Positions 1 to 6,110 of a stretch of DNA of 11,513 bases are shown here, piece by piece. The stretch covers positions 1-11,513 of the forward strand of contig CAYJBP010000081.1 in the NCBI GenBank assembly GCA_964368605.1, written 5' to 3'. Source of the DNA: CAYJBP01 sp964368605. Its GTDB lineage: Bacteria; Bacillota; Dehalobacteriia; UBA4068. Position 1 is the first letter of the stretch, and each line of letters begins with the position of its first letter. Position numbers and translations under genes: made by a program. The notes beneath the pieces were generated by a model, which made no database searches, had not been told where the DNA came from, and worked only from the letters and a program-made list of their open reading frames with translations.

Positions 1-42
1 CCTAGGCTTAAGAAAGCAAAGCCTAGGCTTAAGAAAGCAAAG
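1..42. repeat. 21-bp tandem direct repeat, two exact copies
   Basis: Positions 1-21 and 22-42 are identical; the unit starts CCTAGGCTTAAG and ends AAAGCAAAG. The left edge of the window cuts the array, so more units may lie outside. The period is a multiple of three, and frame 1 reads the unit as PRLKKAK. That frame stays open to a TAA at 139-141, beyond the following hairpin. It could therefore be the end of a Lys-rich coding repeat or simple intergenic repeat DNA; the window cannot decide. Confidence 0.85.
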
Positions 43-67
43 CTATATACTATGGAAAGCAAAACCA

Positions 68-105
68 AAGGGGTTGTCGCAAATAACTATTTGCGACAAC
101 CCCTT
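68..105. terminator. GTCGCAA-core hairpin, copy 1 (terminator-like, no long T-run)
   Basis: Positions 68-84 pair perfectly with 89-105 around a 4-nt loop (17 bp). The apical part is TTGTCGCAAATA and the base of the stem is AAGGGG/CCCCTT. Only TT follows at 104-105 before ATTTG, so termination on the + strand would be weaker than at the sister hairpins. It may end whatever gene lies to the left of the window. It is the first of five intergenic hairpins with the same apical core, and it adjoins structured repeat copy 1. Confidence 0.7.
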
Positions 106-110
106 ATTTG

Positions 111-360
111 CATCCATAACGCTTATTGTTTTTTTGCTTAATATTGCGGGCTGTTTTGGCTATGCCAAAAGGCGCCCGGTTTTAAGCCAATTTTGCTCCC
201 ATTGTCAGCTTTTGTCAGCAAATTTAGATTTGCTTGCTTAGTTTTTTGGGTTGGCTTAAAACCTTTTTTAAAGCTTTTTAGACCTTGGGGGCGCAGCCCC
301 CAAACCCCTGCAATTTTTTGTAAAAAATTGATTAAAACTTTATATTGTGACAACCTCTCT
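111..360. repeat. Structured intergenic repeat, copy 1 (inverted relative to 6111-6330)
   Basis: Positions 111-340 match the reverse complement of 6111-6330 over essentially their whole length, with small indels and roughly 85% identity by eye. Conserved internal palindromes are: 154-160/164-170 (TTTTGGC/GCCAAAA); a long-range 13-bp pair 178-190/251-263 (GGTTTTAAGCCAA/TTGGCTTAAAACC) enclosing 217-223/228-234 (AGCAAAT/ATTTGCT); 285-292/296-303 (TTGGGGGC/GCCCCCAA); and 311-319/322-330 (CAATTTTTT/AAAAAATTG). Bases 341-360 resemble one arm of a GTCGCAA hairpin (TTGTGACAACCTCT), suggesting a decayed right end. Open frames crossing it on both strands look like chance, because the conserved feature is base pairing. 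Confidence 0.85.
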
Positions 361-468
361 TTGTTTGCAGTATCATAAACAGTGCGGACTTATAGCTTGA
401 TATTTGGGTTGTTTTGTTATCCCAAAACGAACTTTATATGAACTTAATCTGATATTTTAATAAAAACC

Positions 469-497
469 TTCCCATAGCCAATTATTTATGTTATAAT
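469..497 (+). promoter_or_regulatory. Sigma-A promoter of the PrsA-like lipoprotein gene
   Basis: A perfect TATAAT lies at 492-497 with an extended -10 TG at 489-490. TTCCCA at 469-474 (4 of 6 to TTGACA) is spaced 17 bp away. The initiation site would fall near 504, leaving a leader of roughly 58 nt before the GTG at 562. The stretch 361-468 shows only a weak TTTGGG/CCCAAA pairing (403-408/421-426) and nothing else recognisable. Confidence 0.75.
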
Positions 498-561
498 GGG
501 TGAGTTGCCAAAAACCTATAAAATCTAAACTAAATTTTTTATTTTGAAAGGATGAACTATT

Positions 562-1809
562 GTGAAAAAATTATTAGCAATTGCCCTGGTATTAATGCTG
601 GCTTTAAGTTTAGCCGCCTGCTCTGATACCGGCGAAATGAGCGAGGAAACTCAAGAGTTTTTAGGGGATAACGAAGTTATTGGCTCGGTAAACGGGGTCG
701 ATTTATATCGTTATCAATATGATCATTATCTTAGCCGCATTTTAAGCGACTATTATACTAATTACTATGAAACTTTATTGGCCTATCAAGGCATCGACAT
801 GCTCGATGGCGACAGCGAAGCCACCCAGCAATTCTTGGCCGATATGGAGCTTTATGCCTGGGAAAATGTTGTTCAAAACGAAGTTTTGCAGCAAATGGCC
901 GTCGAAGATTATGGCATTACCCTTGACCCTACCTATTTAAGTAATTTATTAACTCAAGGCTTTAATTTCGACTTTATGATTAACCGTTATATCGTTGATT
1001 TATATCCGTTGATGGAGGCCGAAGCCTTAGCCGCCAAGGTTGTATCCGAGGCCGATATTCAAGCCACTTATGATGCCGATCCTACCTATTGGGATAGCCG
1101 CAGAGTAGCCCATATTATTATTCAGGTAGACCCTGCTGCTGATCAAGCTACTAAAGATGCTGCCTATGCCCAAACAGCCGATTTGATTGCCCAATTAGAT
1201 GCCGGCGCTGATTTTGCCACCTTAGCCCAAGAAAATTCGCAAGATGGTGCTGCCGCTACCGGTGGCGAGATGGAGCTTTACTTTAATGCTAATGGTGATG
1301 GCATTAGCGAGGTAAGCGCCTTCGATCCGCTTTTTGCCGCCGCCGCCTTTGAATTAGCCGAAGTTGGCGATTATAGTGCCGCCCCGGTAGAAACCTCTTT
1401 TGGCTATCATATCATCAAGCTTAGCGATGCCAAGGAAGGCTATGAGGCCGCCAAAGAATATATCCAAGCCGGCTTGCAGCAATTAACCGATGAAGAATTA
1501 ACCATGTATTTCCAAACTCAAATCGAGGAAAAAATGGAAGCTGCCGAAATTGTACGCGACTTAGAGTTTGAATATTATGTTGAAACTGCCGAAGAAGAAG
1601 CCGCTACCGATGATGCTGCTACCGACGAAGCCGCTACCGATGATGCNNNNNNNNNNNNNNNNNNNNNNNNNNNNNNNNNNNNNNNNNNNNNNNNNNNNNN
1701 NNNNNNNNNNNNNNNNNNNNNNNNNNNNNNNNNNNNNNNNNNNNNNGAAGCTGCTACCGATGAAACTGCTACCGACGAAGCTGCTACCGACGAAGATGAA
1801 ACTGAATAG
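562..1809 (+). CDS. PrsA/parvulin-type peptidyl-prolyl cis-trans isomerase lipoprotein
   Basis: Predicted extracytoplasmic foldase, tethered to the outer face of the membrane, that isomerises prolyl bonds in secreted proteins. A lysine-led signal peptide ends in a lipobox LAAC with lipidated Cys20. Residues ~35-165 form a SurA/PrsA-like helical chaperone region. The rotamase (PpiC) domain spans ~180-288, with AHIIIQVD at 183-190, FATLAQENSQDG near 218-229 and SFGYHIIKLSD at 279-289. From ~341 a pentapeptide tail of the form (E/D)AATD runs to the end and contains the 100-N gap at 1647-1746; about 33 residues are unknown and the true length is unsettled. The frame is the same on both sides of the gap at its written size. 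The start is GTG, chosen for AAAGGA at 547-552; the ATG at 552 is out of frame. Monocistronic, with its own promoter and terminator. Family is secure; the client proteins are unknown. Confidence 0.9.
   Translation: MKKLLAIALVLMLALSLAACSDTGEMSEETQEFLGDNEVIGSVNGVDLYRYQYDHYLSRILSDYYTNYYETLLAYQGIDMLDGDSEATQQFLADMELYAWENVVQNEVLQQMAVEDYGITLDPTYLSNLLTQGFNFDFMINRYIVDLYPLMEAEALAAKVVSEADIQATYDADPTYWDSRRVAHIIIQVDPAADQATKDAAYAQTADLIAQLDAGADFATLAQENSQDGAAATGGEMELYFNANGDGISEVSAFDPLFAAAAFELAEVGDYSAAPVETSFGYHIIKLSDAKEGYEAAKEYIQAGLQQLTDEELTMYFQTQIEEKMEAAEIVRDLEFEYYVETAEEEAATDDAATDEAATDDXXXXXXXXXXXXXXXXXXXXXXXXXXXXXXXXXXEAATDETATDEAATDEDETE
1647..1746. other. Assembly gap of exactly 100 N inside a 15-bp coding repeat
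   Basis: Exactly 100 undetermined bases interrupt a tandem array of GAAGCCGCTACCGAT-like 15-bp units. The units are visible on both sides (about 1597-1646 and 1747-1791). A round 100 is a conventional placeholder, so the real number of repeat units is unknown. Assembly probably failed because the units are nearly identical. Confidence 0.95.
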
Positions 1810-1821
1810 AACTTAATTTTT

Positions 1822-1861
1822 AAGGAGCTGTCGCAATAAAATATTTGCGGCAGCTCCTTTT
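1822..1861 (+). terminator. Rho-independent terminator with GTCGCAA core, copy 2
   Basis: Positions 1822-1836 pair with 1845-1859 (15 bp with one G-U, 1831/1850) around an 8-nt loop, followed by TTTT at 1858-1861. It lies 12 nt after the stop codon of the PrsA-like gene. The stem base is AAGGAGC/GCTCCTT and the apical core is TGTCGCAA, as in the other copies. Confidence 0.85.
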
Positions 1862-1934
1862 ATCTGTTTGCCTCGCCGATATAATCCGAACCCATCCTAG
1901 CTTTGGCTGCTTTTGATTTGTTTGCGCTTTGTAG

Positions 1935-1954
1935 GGAATGGTCTTGACCATTCC
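1935..1954. repeat. Near-perfect 9-bp palindrome with a 2-nt centre
   Basis: GGAATGGTC and GACCATTCC flank TT. No T-run follows on either strand, so it is not a typical terminator. It could be a repetitive extragenic palindrome or a protein site; only one copy is visible in the window. Confidence 0.6.
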
Positions 1955-2060
1955 GATATTTTGGTTATTGCTAGCTATCGCTAGCTGGATTATTTTAGTC
2001 TTTTGGATTATCACCCCTTGCTTAGACATAGGTAATGATTTTGCTTTAGGTAGAGCACTT

Positions 2061-2089
2061 TATTTATATTTGCATAGCAAATATAAATA
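2061..2089. repeat. 13-bp perfect A+T-rich inverted repeat with 3-nt loop
   Basis: Positions 2061-2073 (TATTTATATTTGC) pair exactly with 2077-2089 around ATA. There is no flanking T-run and no gene reads through it in an obvious way. It lies between the ends of two convergent transcripts. Its function is unknown. Confidence 0.6.
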
Positions 2090-2212
2090 GCAGTTATCTT
2101 TCAATTTTGTCAATTCTAGCTTAAATAATTTATTTTTTTTGTTTTTTGCTTCTAATAGGCATTTGTGTTGCTTTAAATAATTGAAAGATTTTAAAGTCAA
2201 AAGATTTAAACC

Positions 2213-2248
2213 GTTCTTTTTTGAAAAAAAGAACCAAAAAACTTTTGG
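2213..2248 (-). terminator. Weak candidate terminator of the spoVA operon
   Basis: On the minus strand, 19 nt past the spoVAE stop, a short hairpin (CCAAAA/TTTTGG, 2248-2234, loop GTT) runs into TTCTTTTTTT. That T-tract itself lies in a second A/T-rich hairpin, 2213-2222/2225-2234. The stems are poor in G+C, so termination may be inefficient. No better terminator lies between here and spoVAE. Confidence 0.4.
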
Positions 2249-2266
2249 ATTTGGATATGGTAGTTT

Positions 2267-2632
2267 CTAAGCTTTTGGTTTGCAAAATAGGGATAAAGCA
2301 AGCCCTAAAAATACGGTTAAGGCGATGCCGGCCGATACATTGCTTAAAAGACCAAGCCAAATACCCCAAAACCCCTGGGTTTGCCCACCTTCAATTGCAC
2401 CTAAAACCAATTGATTACCAAAACTGATAATGGGCAAGCTCGCCCCCATGCCGGCCCAGTCGGCAAAAGGCTGATACAGGCCTAAGCCACCTAAAACCGA
2501 GCCGCTTACTACCAATAAGCTCATCGTATGGGCAGGGGTAAGCTTGACAATATCCAGCAAAATTTGGCCGATTAAGCAAATTGCACCACCCACACCAAAG
2601 GCAATCACTATTTGTTGTGATATTTGCGCCAT
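2267..2632 (-). CDS. spoVAE: Stage V sporulation protein AE (SpoVAE)
   Basis: Small polytopic membrane subunit of the SpoVA complex, which moves Ca-dipicolinic acid into the developing spore and releases it at germination. The 121-residue product matches the family's usual length. It has about four hydrophobic segments and the conserved stretches LTPAHTMSLLVVSGSVLGG and GASLPIISFGNQLVLGAIEGG. The ATG at 2632 is chosen because GAAAGGGG lies five bases upstream and the family begins near this point. An in-frame ATG at 2659 would add nine residues inside spoVAD without a good ribosome binding site. It is the last gene of the operon, one base after the spoVAD stop (TAAAATG), which suggests translational coupling. 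Confidence 0.93.
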   Translation of the reverse strand: MAQISQQIVIAFGVGGAICLIGQILLDIVKLTPAHTMSLLVVSGSVLGGLGLYQPFADWAGMGASLPIISFGNQLVLGAIEGGQTQGFWGIWLGLLSNVSAGIALTVFLGLALSLFCKPKA

Positions 2633-2633
2633 T

Positions 2634-3644
2634 TTAGCCCCTTTCCAAAACCACGGCATGACAAATCGCCGGGATACTTTCTTTTTGCTGGCAGCTTAAT
2701 GGCGATAAAAGCGCACCGGTTGCAGCAAATAAAATCCGCCGCCAATTGCCTTTAAGCAAGCCTTGATAAAAGTGCCCATATAAAACTGCTGCCGAACAAC
2801 CTGCCCCACTGCCCCCCGACATCACCTCTTTATCATCATCATGATAAAGTAGCGAGCCACAATCCGCTAAGCGCTCCGGCGGATAATCCAAGCCACCTCT
2901 AAACAATAGTTCTTGGCCAATAGCTGCCCCAACCTTGCCCAAATCGCCACTGATAATATAATCATAATCAAGTGGGTTTTGCTTGCTCTCTCGCAGATGG
3001 GTAAGGACGGTATCGGCAAAGGCCGGCGCCATTGCCGCCCCCATCTGAAAAGGATCGCTTACCCCTAAATCCTGCACCTTGCCAATGGTAGCAGCCCTTA
3101 TTTTGATGGCAGCAGGCCTTAAACTAATAATGGCCGCCCCGGCTGCGGTACAGGTATACTGGCTAATTTGGGGCTTTTGACAACCATATTCATTAGGATA
3201 ACGAAACTGCCTTTCGGCCGTTAAATTATGGCTACCGGTGGCCGTAAGGGCAAAATCGGACACCTTGGCCGCCACCAATAAAGCAGCCAAGGCCAGCCCG
3301 GCCGCCGATGTAGCACAGGCCGAAAAAAGCCCCAAAAAAGGCAATGCTAAATTACGAGCCGTAAAGCCGGAAGAAATTATTTGATTTAGCAAATCGCCGG
3401 CTAAATATATATCAATATCCTCGGTTTTTAGTTGCGCTTTTTTTAAGGCTATTTCCACTGCTTTTTGCTGCATTTGCTGCTCGGCCTTCTCAAAGCTTTT
3501 TTGGCCTAAACTCATTTGGCGATAGCTATAATCAAAGCTATTTGCAAGTGGCCCTAAAGCCTCTTTAGGTCCACTTACGGCCGCTGCTGCATTTAAATAT
3601 ACATCTTCATCAAAATACCAAGTTTGCCTGCCCAAATGCTTCAT
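2634..3644 (-). CDS. spoVAD: Stage V sporulation protein AD (SpoVAD), dipicolinic-acid binding subunit
   Basis: Soluble, thiolase-fold member of the SpoVA complex that binds dipicolinic acid at the spore inner membrane. At 336 residues it is full length for the family. Recognisable segments are AGDLLNQ (82-88), the nucleophile-elbow-like SACATSAAG (108-116; other members usually have ACSTM-type versions) and GSHNLTAERQFRYPNEYG (137-154). The ATG at 3644 is preceded by AAAGGAGC five bases away, 18 bp after spoVAC. The thiolase fold is thought to be used for ligand binding, not catalysis; that comes from family knowledge and is not visible here. Confidence 0.95.
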   Translation of the reverse strand: MKHLGRQTWYFDEDVYLNAAAAVSGPKEALGPLANSFDYSYRQMSLGQKSFEKAEQQMQQKAVEIALKKAQLKTEDIDIYLAGDLLNQIISSGFTARNLALPFLGLFSACATSAAGLALAALLVAAKVSDFALTATGSHNLTAERQFRYPNEYGCQKPQISQYTCTAAGAAIISLRPAAIKIRAATIGKVQDLGVSDPFQMGAAMAPAFADTVLTHLRESKQNPLDYDYIISGDLGKVGAAIGQELLFRGGLDYPPERLADCGSLLYHDDDKEVMSGGSGAGCSAAVLYGHFYQGLLKGNWRRILFAATGALLSPLSCQQKESIPAICHAVVLERG

Positions 3645-3662
3645 ATTAGCTCCTTTTCCAAT

Positions 3663-4112
3663 CTAAAAAAAGATTAATTCGATAATGCCCATAATTGCAG
3701 CCGAACTTATCCCTAAGCTAAGCACAGCACCTGCTAATTTAAAGCTATTACAACCACTACCTAATACCAAGCCCTCGCTATGATGCTCCATCGCAGCCGC
3801 CACCACCGAATTAGCAAAGCCGCTAATCGGCACTGCCAAACCTGCTCCCAGTTTTTGACCCAACTTATCATATAGTCCTAAGCCGGTTAAAATAGCGGCT
3901 AAGCTAATTACTATCATCATAATTACTGATCCGGATATCTGTTCATTTAAGCCGGCATATTTGTTTAAGGCTATTTTTCCGCCTTGGGCAATAGCACATA
4001 GCAATCCTCCGCTAAAAAAGGCCTTGGCCATATTGCCAAACAAATGGTTAGCAGGCTGATGCTGGTCAATTATTTGCTGATACCAAGCTTTTACTTTAGG
4101 TTTTGTGCTCAT
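3663..4112 (-). CDS. spoVAC: Stage V sporulation protein AC (SpoVAC)
   Basis: Integral membrane subunit of the SpoVA channel; in Bacillus, SpoVAC has been described as a mechanosensitive-type channel involved in dipicolinic acid release. The 149 residues start with a charged cytoplasmic segment (KPKVKAWYQQIIDQHQPANH). About four hydrophobic segments follow, plus the conserved loop GAGLAVPISGFANSVVAAAMEHHSEG (~88-113). Length and order fit the family. AGGAGG (complement of 4117-4122) lies four bases before the ATG. It is 22 bp after the DUF4363 gene and leads the conserved C-D-E block. Confidence 0.95.
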   Translation of the reverse strand: MSTKPKVKAWYQQIIDQHQPANHLFGNMAKAFFSGGLLCAIAQGGKIALNKYAGLNEQISGSVIMMIVISLAAILTGLGLYDKLGQKLGAGLAVPISGFANSVVAAAMEHHSEGLVLGSGCNSFKLAGAVLSLGISSAAIMGIIELIFF

Positions 4113-4134
4113 ATAGCCTCCTATTATAATTGGT

Positions 4135-4518
4135 TTAAAGTATATTTTGCAAGCTCAATTGCTCGCCATCATTAATTTGATTGATATAATAGCTTAAATT
4201 GGCCATTTCTCTTAAAGCGCGTTCTTTATTTTGCAGATTAATCAATGCTTGCATATCGGTAAAAGAGATCTCGATATCGCGCATATCCTGATGATCTATT
4301 AAAGTAAACCAGATTTGGCTTATATCTTGCCAATCGGCATTACAAGTGGCAAATAAGCGGCCGGCCTGCGGCCAATTTTCGTCCTCAATAGCCTGATTTA
4401 TCAAAGGCAATTGCCGATTTAATTGCTCGGCAGATAAATTAATATATCGATAAGAACCGGCACAAAATACCAAAATTACCGTTATAATGGCGGTTAATAA
4501 TAAAGTTTCATGACGCAT
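4135..4518 (-). CDS. DUF4363-family membrane-anchored protein
   Basis: 127 residues: a single N-terminal hydrophobic segment (~5-23) followed by a ~100-residue, mostly helical and acidic domain containing ENWPQAGRLFATCNADWQDISQIW (~47-70). This pattern, and its place between a DUF421 gene and spoVAC, match the DUF4363 family seen beside spoVA genes in Clostridia. The soluble domain is probably outside the forespore membrane, but the topology is inferred. AAGGAG overlaps the stop of the DUF421 gene; the two genes are separated by only 2 bp and are likely translationally coupled. Biochemical function is unknown. Co-transcription implies a role in spore inner-membrane or SpoVA assembly. Confidence 0.8.
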   Translation of the reverse strand: MRHETLLLTAIITVILVFCAGSYRYINLSAEQLNRQLPLINQAIEDENWPQAGRLFATCNADWQDISQIWFTLIDHQDMRDIEISFTDMQALINLQNKERALREMANLSYYINQINDGEQLSLQNIL

Positions 4519-4520
4519 AT

Positions 4521-5192
4521 CTACTCCTTTTCCTGTAAAAAAAACTGACCTTTATTATCTAAGCCGGCAATAAAAACCTGCCGATAATCGCTAACCTTGC
4601 ATTTATTTATTTGCATGTTTAGCCAATTAATATCATAGCCGCAATTTTGTAAAGTTAAATTATTTATGCGCCCATCCTGAATTAAAATCTCTGAAGGCTT
4701 TTCTGGCATCAATTCCAGTCCAAGCTCCTCTACCTGGGCATTTCTTTTAGCCGTTTTAGGGAAAATGCTGAATTGACCATCGGTTTCCATCACAATAGTA
4801 TCCAGCTCGGTAATATCAAAATAGCCTTGATTACGGCATAATTCGGTGATATCATTAATATTTAAGCGTAAGCGGCGCATTTGCTTTTGCTGCAAAAGGC
4901 CATTTGTCATCACAATTTCCGGCTTACCGCAAATTAGCCGCCTAAAAGATGGGCTTTTTAGATTAAGCAAAGATATGACAATTTCCAGCAGCATTAAAGT
5001 TAAAATAGGGATAAGGCTAACCATAAGCGGTAAGGTATTGCTTTGCATGGCCAAAGAAGCAATTTCCGAAATAATTAAAATTAGCACAAATTCAAAGGGT
5101 TGCAACTGCCCAAGCTGGCGCTTACCCATAAGACGTATAGCGGCTAGGGTAAATAGATATAAAAAAATGCTGCGCAGCATGATTAATGTCAT
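4521..5192 (-). CDS. DUF421 (YetF-like) membrane protein, first gene of the spoVA operon
   Basis: 223 residues. Three hydrophobic segments (~4-20, 33-50, 53-76) carry the family signature RLMGKRQLGQLQPFEF (20-35). A cytoplasmic domain follows with GYFDITELDTIVMETDG (123-139) and FSIFPK (141-146). DUF421 proteins form part of spore inner-membrane systems; a related DUF421 protein (2Duf) in the Bacillus spoVA2mob operon affects spore heat resistance and inner-membrane permeability. Here the gene heads the spoVA operon directly behind a sigma-G-type promoter, which supports a forespore role. The ATG at 5192 has AAAGGGG (complement of 5199-5205) six bases upstream; an internal ATG four codons later has none. 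The molecular activity is unknown. Confidence 0.9.
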   Translation of the reverse strand: MTLIMLRSIFLYLFTLAAIRLMGKRQLGQLQPFEFVLILIISEIASLAMQSNTLPLMVSLIPILTLMLLEIVISLLNLKSPSFRRLICGKPEIVMTNGLLQQKQMRRLRLNINDITELCRNQGYFDITELDTIVMETDGQFSIFPKTAKRNAQVEELGLELMPEKPSEILIQDGRINNLTLQNCGYDINWLNMQINKCKVSDYRQVFIAGLDNKGQFFLQEKE

Positions 5193-5223
5193 AAAATACC
5201 CCTTTAAACAATTATTTGCATTT

Positions 5224-5253
5224 TAAGATGCGCAATTTGCCATCAGACTATGC
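5224..5253 (-). promoter_or_regulatory. Forespore sigma-G (possibly sigma-F) promoter of the DUF421-DUF4363-spoVA operon
   Basis: On the minus strand GCATA (5253-5249) and CATCTTA (5230-5224) are separated by exactly 18 bp. These match the sigma-G consensus GNATR-N18-CATNNTA at every fixed position. The distance from the -10 to the ATG is 31 bp, leaving room for a short leader with the AAAGGGG site. Bacillus spoVA operons are sigma-G dependent. The assignment rests on consensus and context only. Confidence 0.75.
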
Positions 5254-5310
5254 AAAACTTTTTATAAAAAAAATGTATAAAAAATTTTTATTAATTTACA
5301 ATATAAGTTA

Positions 5311-5339
5311 TTGCTATTAAGGTGTTTTTCGTGTATAAT
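5311..5339 (+). promoter_or_regulatory. Sigma-A promoter of the bactofilin gene
   Basis: TTGCTA (5311-5316) and TATAAT (5334-5339) are 17 bp apart. The start would fall near 5346, about 55 nt before the ATG. It is divergent from the spoVA sigma-G promoter; the two -10 elements are about 100 bp apart in very A+T-rich DNA. Confidence 0.75.
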
Positions 5340-5400
5340 AACTATATATTGTGTAGAAAAACGAAGTAATTTGTCATAACCACTTAATGGGAGGCATTTA

Positions 5401-6030
5401 ATGAATAGTAGAGATAATTTAAGAAAAGCAGCCAAAGATTTATTTGGCGTAGAAATAGGCAGGCCCGAAGATGAGCTAAGCATGGGTGGTAATGGCCAAC
5501 CGGCCTCGGTTGAGGATATAATCAGCGGCCATACCCGCTCGATTGAAGGCCCCCAAATGCCGGAAGTTACCGTGCTGGAGCCACGCAAGCATACCTCGGT
5601 TATTGCCGAGGGTACCAGCATTGTTGGCCGCATTTTAAGCGATGGCCATGTAGAAATTATGGGTAAGGTAGACGGCAATATTAATGCCGAAGGTGATGTA
5701 ACCGTATGCGGCAAAGTAACCGGCGATATTGAAGGCGATCATTTAAAGATGTTTTCTTGCCAAGTAAAAGGCAATCTTACCGCCGAAAACAGGGTAATCG
5801 TAAATGACGAATCAACCATAATCGGCGATATTGCTACCGATAGCATCATCTTCGACGGCAAATTAAAAGGCAATATCAGTGCGAATCAAACTGCGGTATT
5901 TAATAGTAATTCATATCTATTGGGCGATATAACCACCTCTACCCTTTCGATTGATGCCGGTGCGGTAATCAATGGCATGGTAAAAACCTATATCGACTAT
6001 GATGCCAACAGCCCCTTTGAAGATATGTAA
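5401..6030 (+). CDS. Bactofilin (polymer-forming cytoskeletal protein)
   Basis: Bactofilins polymerise without nucleotide into filaments that scaffold cell-wall enzymes or polar structures at the membrane. The 209-residue protein has an N-terminal tail (1-62) and a right-handed beta-helix core (~63-195) with the expected turn-by-turn pattern of small and hydrophobic residues (IVGRILSDGHVEIMGKVDG, then CGKVTGDIEGD, KLKGNIS, YLLGDITTSTLSI). A short acidic end follows. The tail is longer than in minimal bactofilins and holds a basic N-terminus (RDNLRKAAKDLFG) that might aid membrane contact. GGGAGG (5389-5394) lies six bases before the ATG. The gene is monocistronic, ending in an 8-bp A/T hairpin (6035-6042/6049-6056) and then a strong terminator. 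It is not co-transcribed with a peptidase or MinD-like partner; its cargo is unknown. Confidence 0.9.
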   Translation: MNSRDNLRKAAKDLFGVEIGRPEDELSMGGNGQPASVEDIISGHTRSIEGPQMPEVTVLEPRKHTSVIAEGTSIVGRILSDGHVEIMGKVDGNINAEGDVTVCGKVTGDIEGDHLKMFSCQVKGNLTAENRVIVNDESTIIGDIATDSIIFDGKLKGNISANQTAVFNSNSYLLGDITTSTLSIDAGAVINGMVKTYIDYDANSPFEDM

Positions 6031-6071
6031 ATTAGCTTATTAAAATCATAATAAGCCCTAAAATATAAGTA

Positions 6072-6109
6072 AAGGGGCTGTCGCAAATAGTTGCGACAGC
6101 CTCTTTTTT
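6072..6109 (+). terminator. Rho-independent terminator with GTCGCAA core, copy 3
   Basis: Positions 6072-6086 pair with 6091-6105 (15 bp, one G-U at 6075/6102) around the tetraloop ATAG, followed by six T at 6104-6109. It ends the bactofilin transcript. The stem base is AAGGGGC/GCCTCTT and the apical core TGTCGCAA. It forms one border of structured repeat copy 2. Confidence 0.9.
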
Positions 6110-6110
6110 G

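Larger units (their letters stand above)
1862..2212. other. Gene-free, palindrome-rich intergenic stretch
   Basis: No gene is supported here; short open frames lack ribosome binding sites and resemble nothing. The stretch carries a 15-base word ATAATCCGAACCCAT at 1881-1895, repeated at 11474-11488. It also carries three palindromes: 1935-1954 (GGAATGGTC TT GACCATTCC), 1970-1975/1980-1985 (GCTAGC twice, itself self-complementary) and 2061-2073/2077-2089. It separates the convergent PrsA-like gene and spoVA operon and becomes very A+T rich after about 2040. Confidence 0.6.

Noticed and set aside
1820..2029. 69-codon minus-strand open frame ending in the hairpin after the PrsA-like gene
   Set aside because: No ribosome binding site, crosses palindromes and the terminator stem, low-quality composition; more likely repeat DNA read by chance.
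2633..2659. Earlier in-frame ATG for spoVAE adding nine residues within spoVAD
   Set aside because: No ribosome binding site; GAAAGGGG precedes the ATG at 2632 and the shorter form has the family length.
5262..5714. 150-codon minus-strand open frame over the bactofilin start
   Set aside because: Shadow of the bactofilin gene; it runs across both promoters and has no ribosome binding site.
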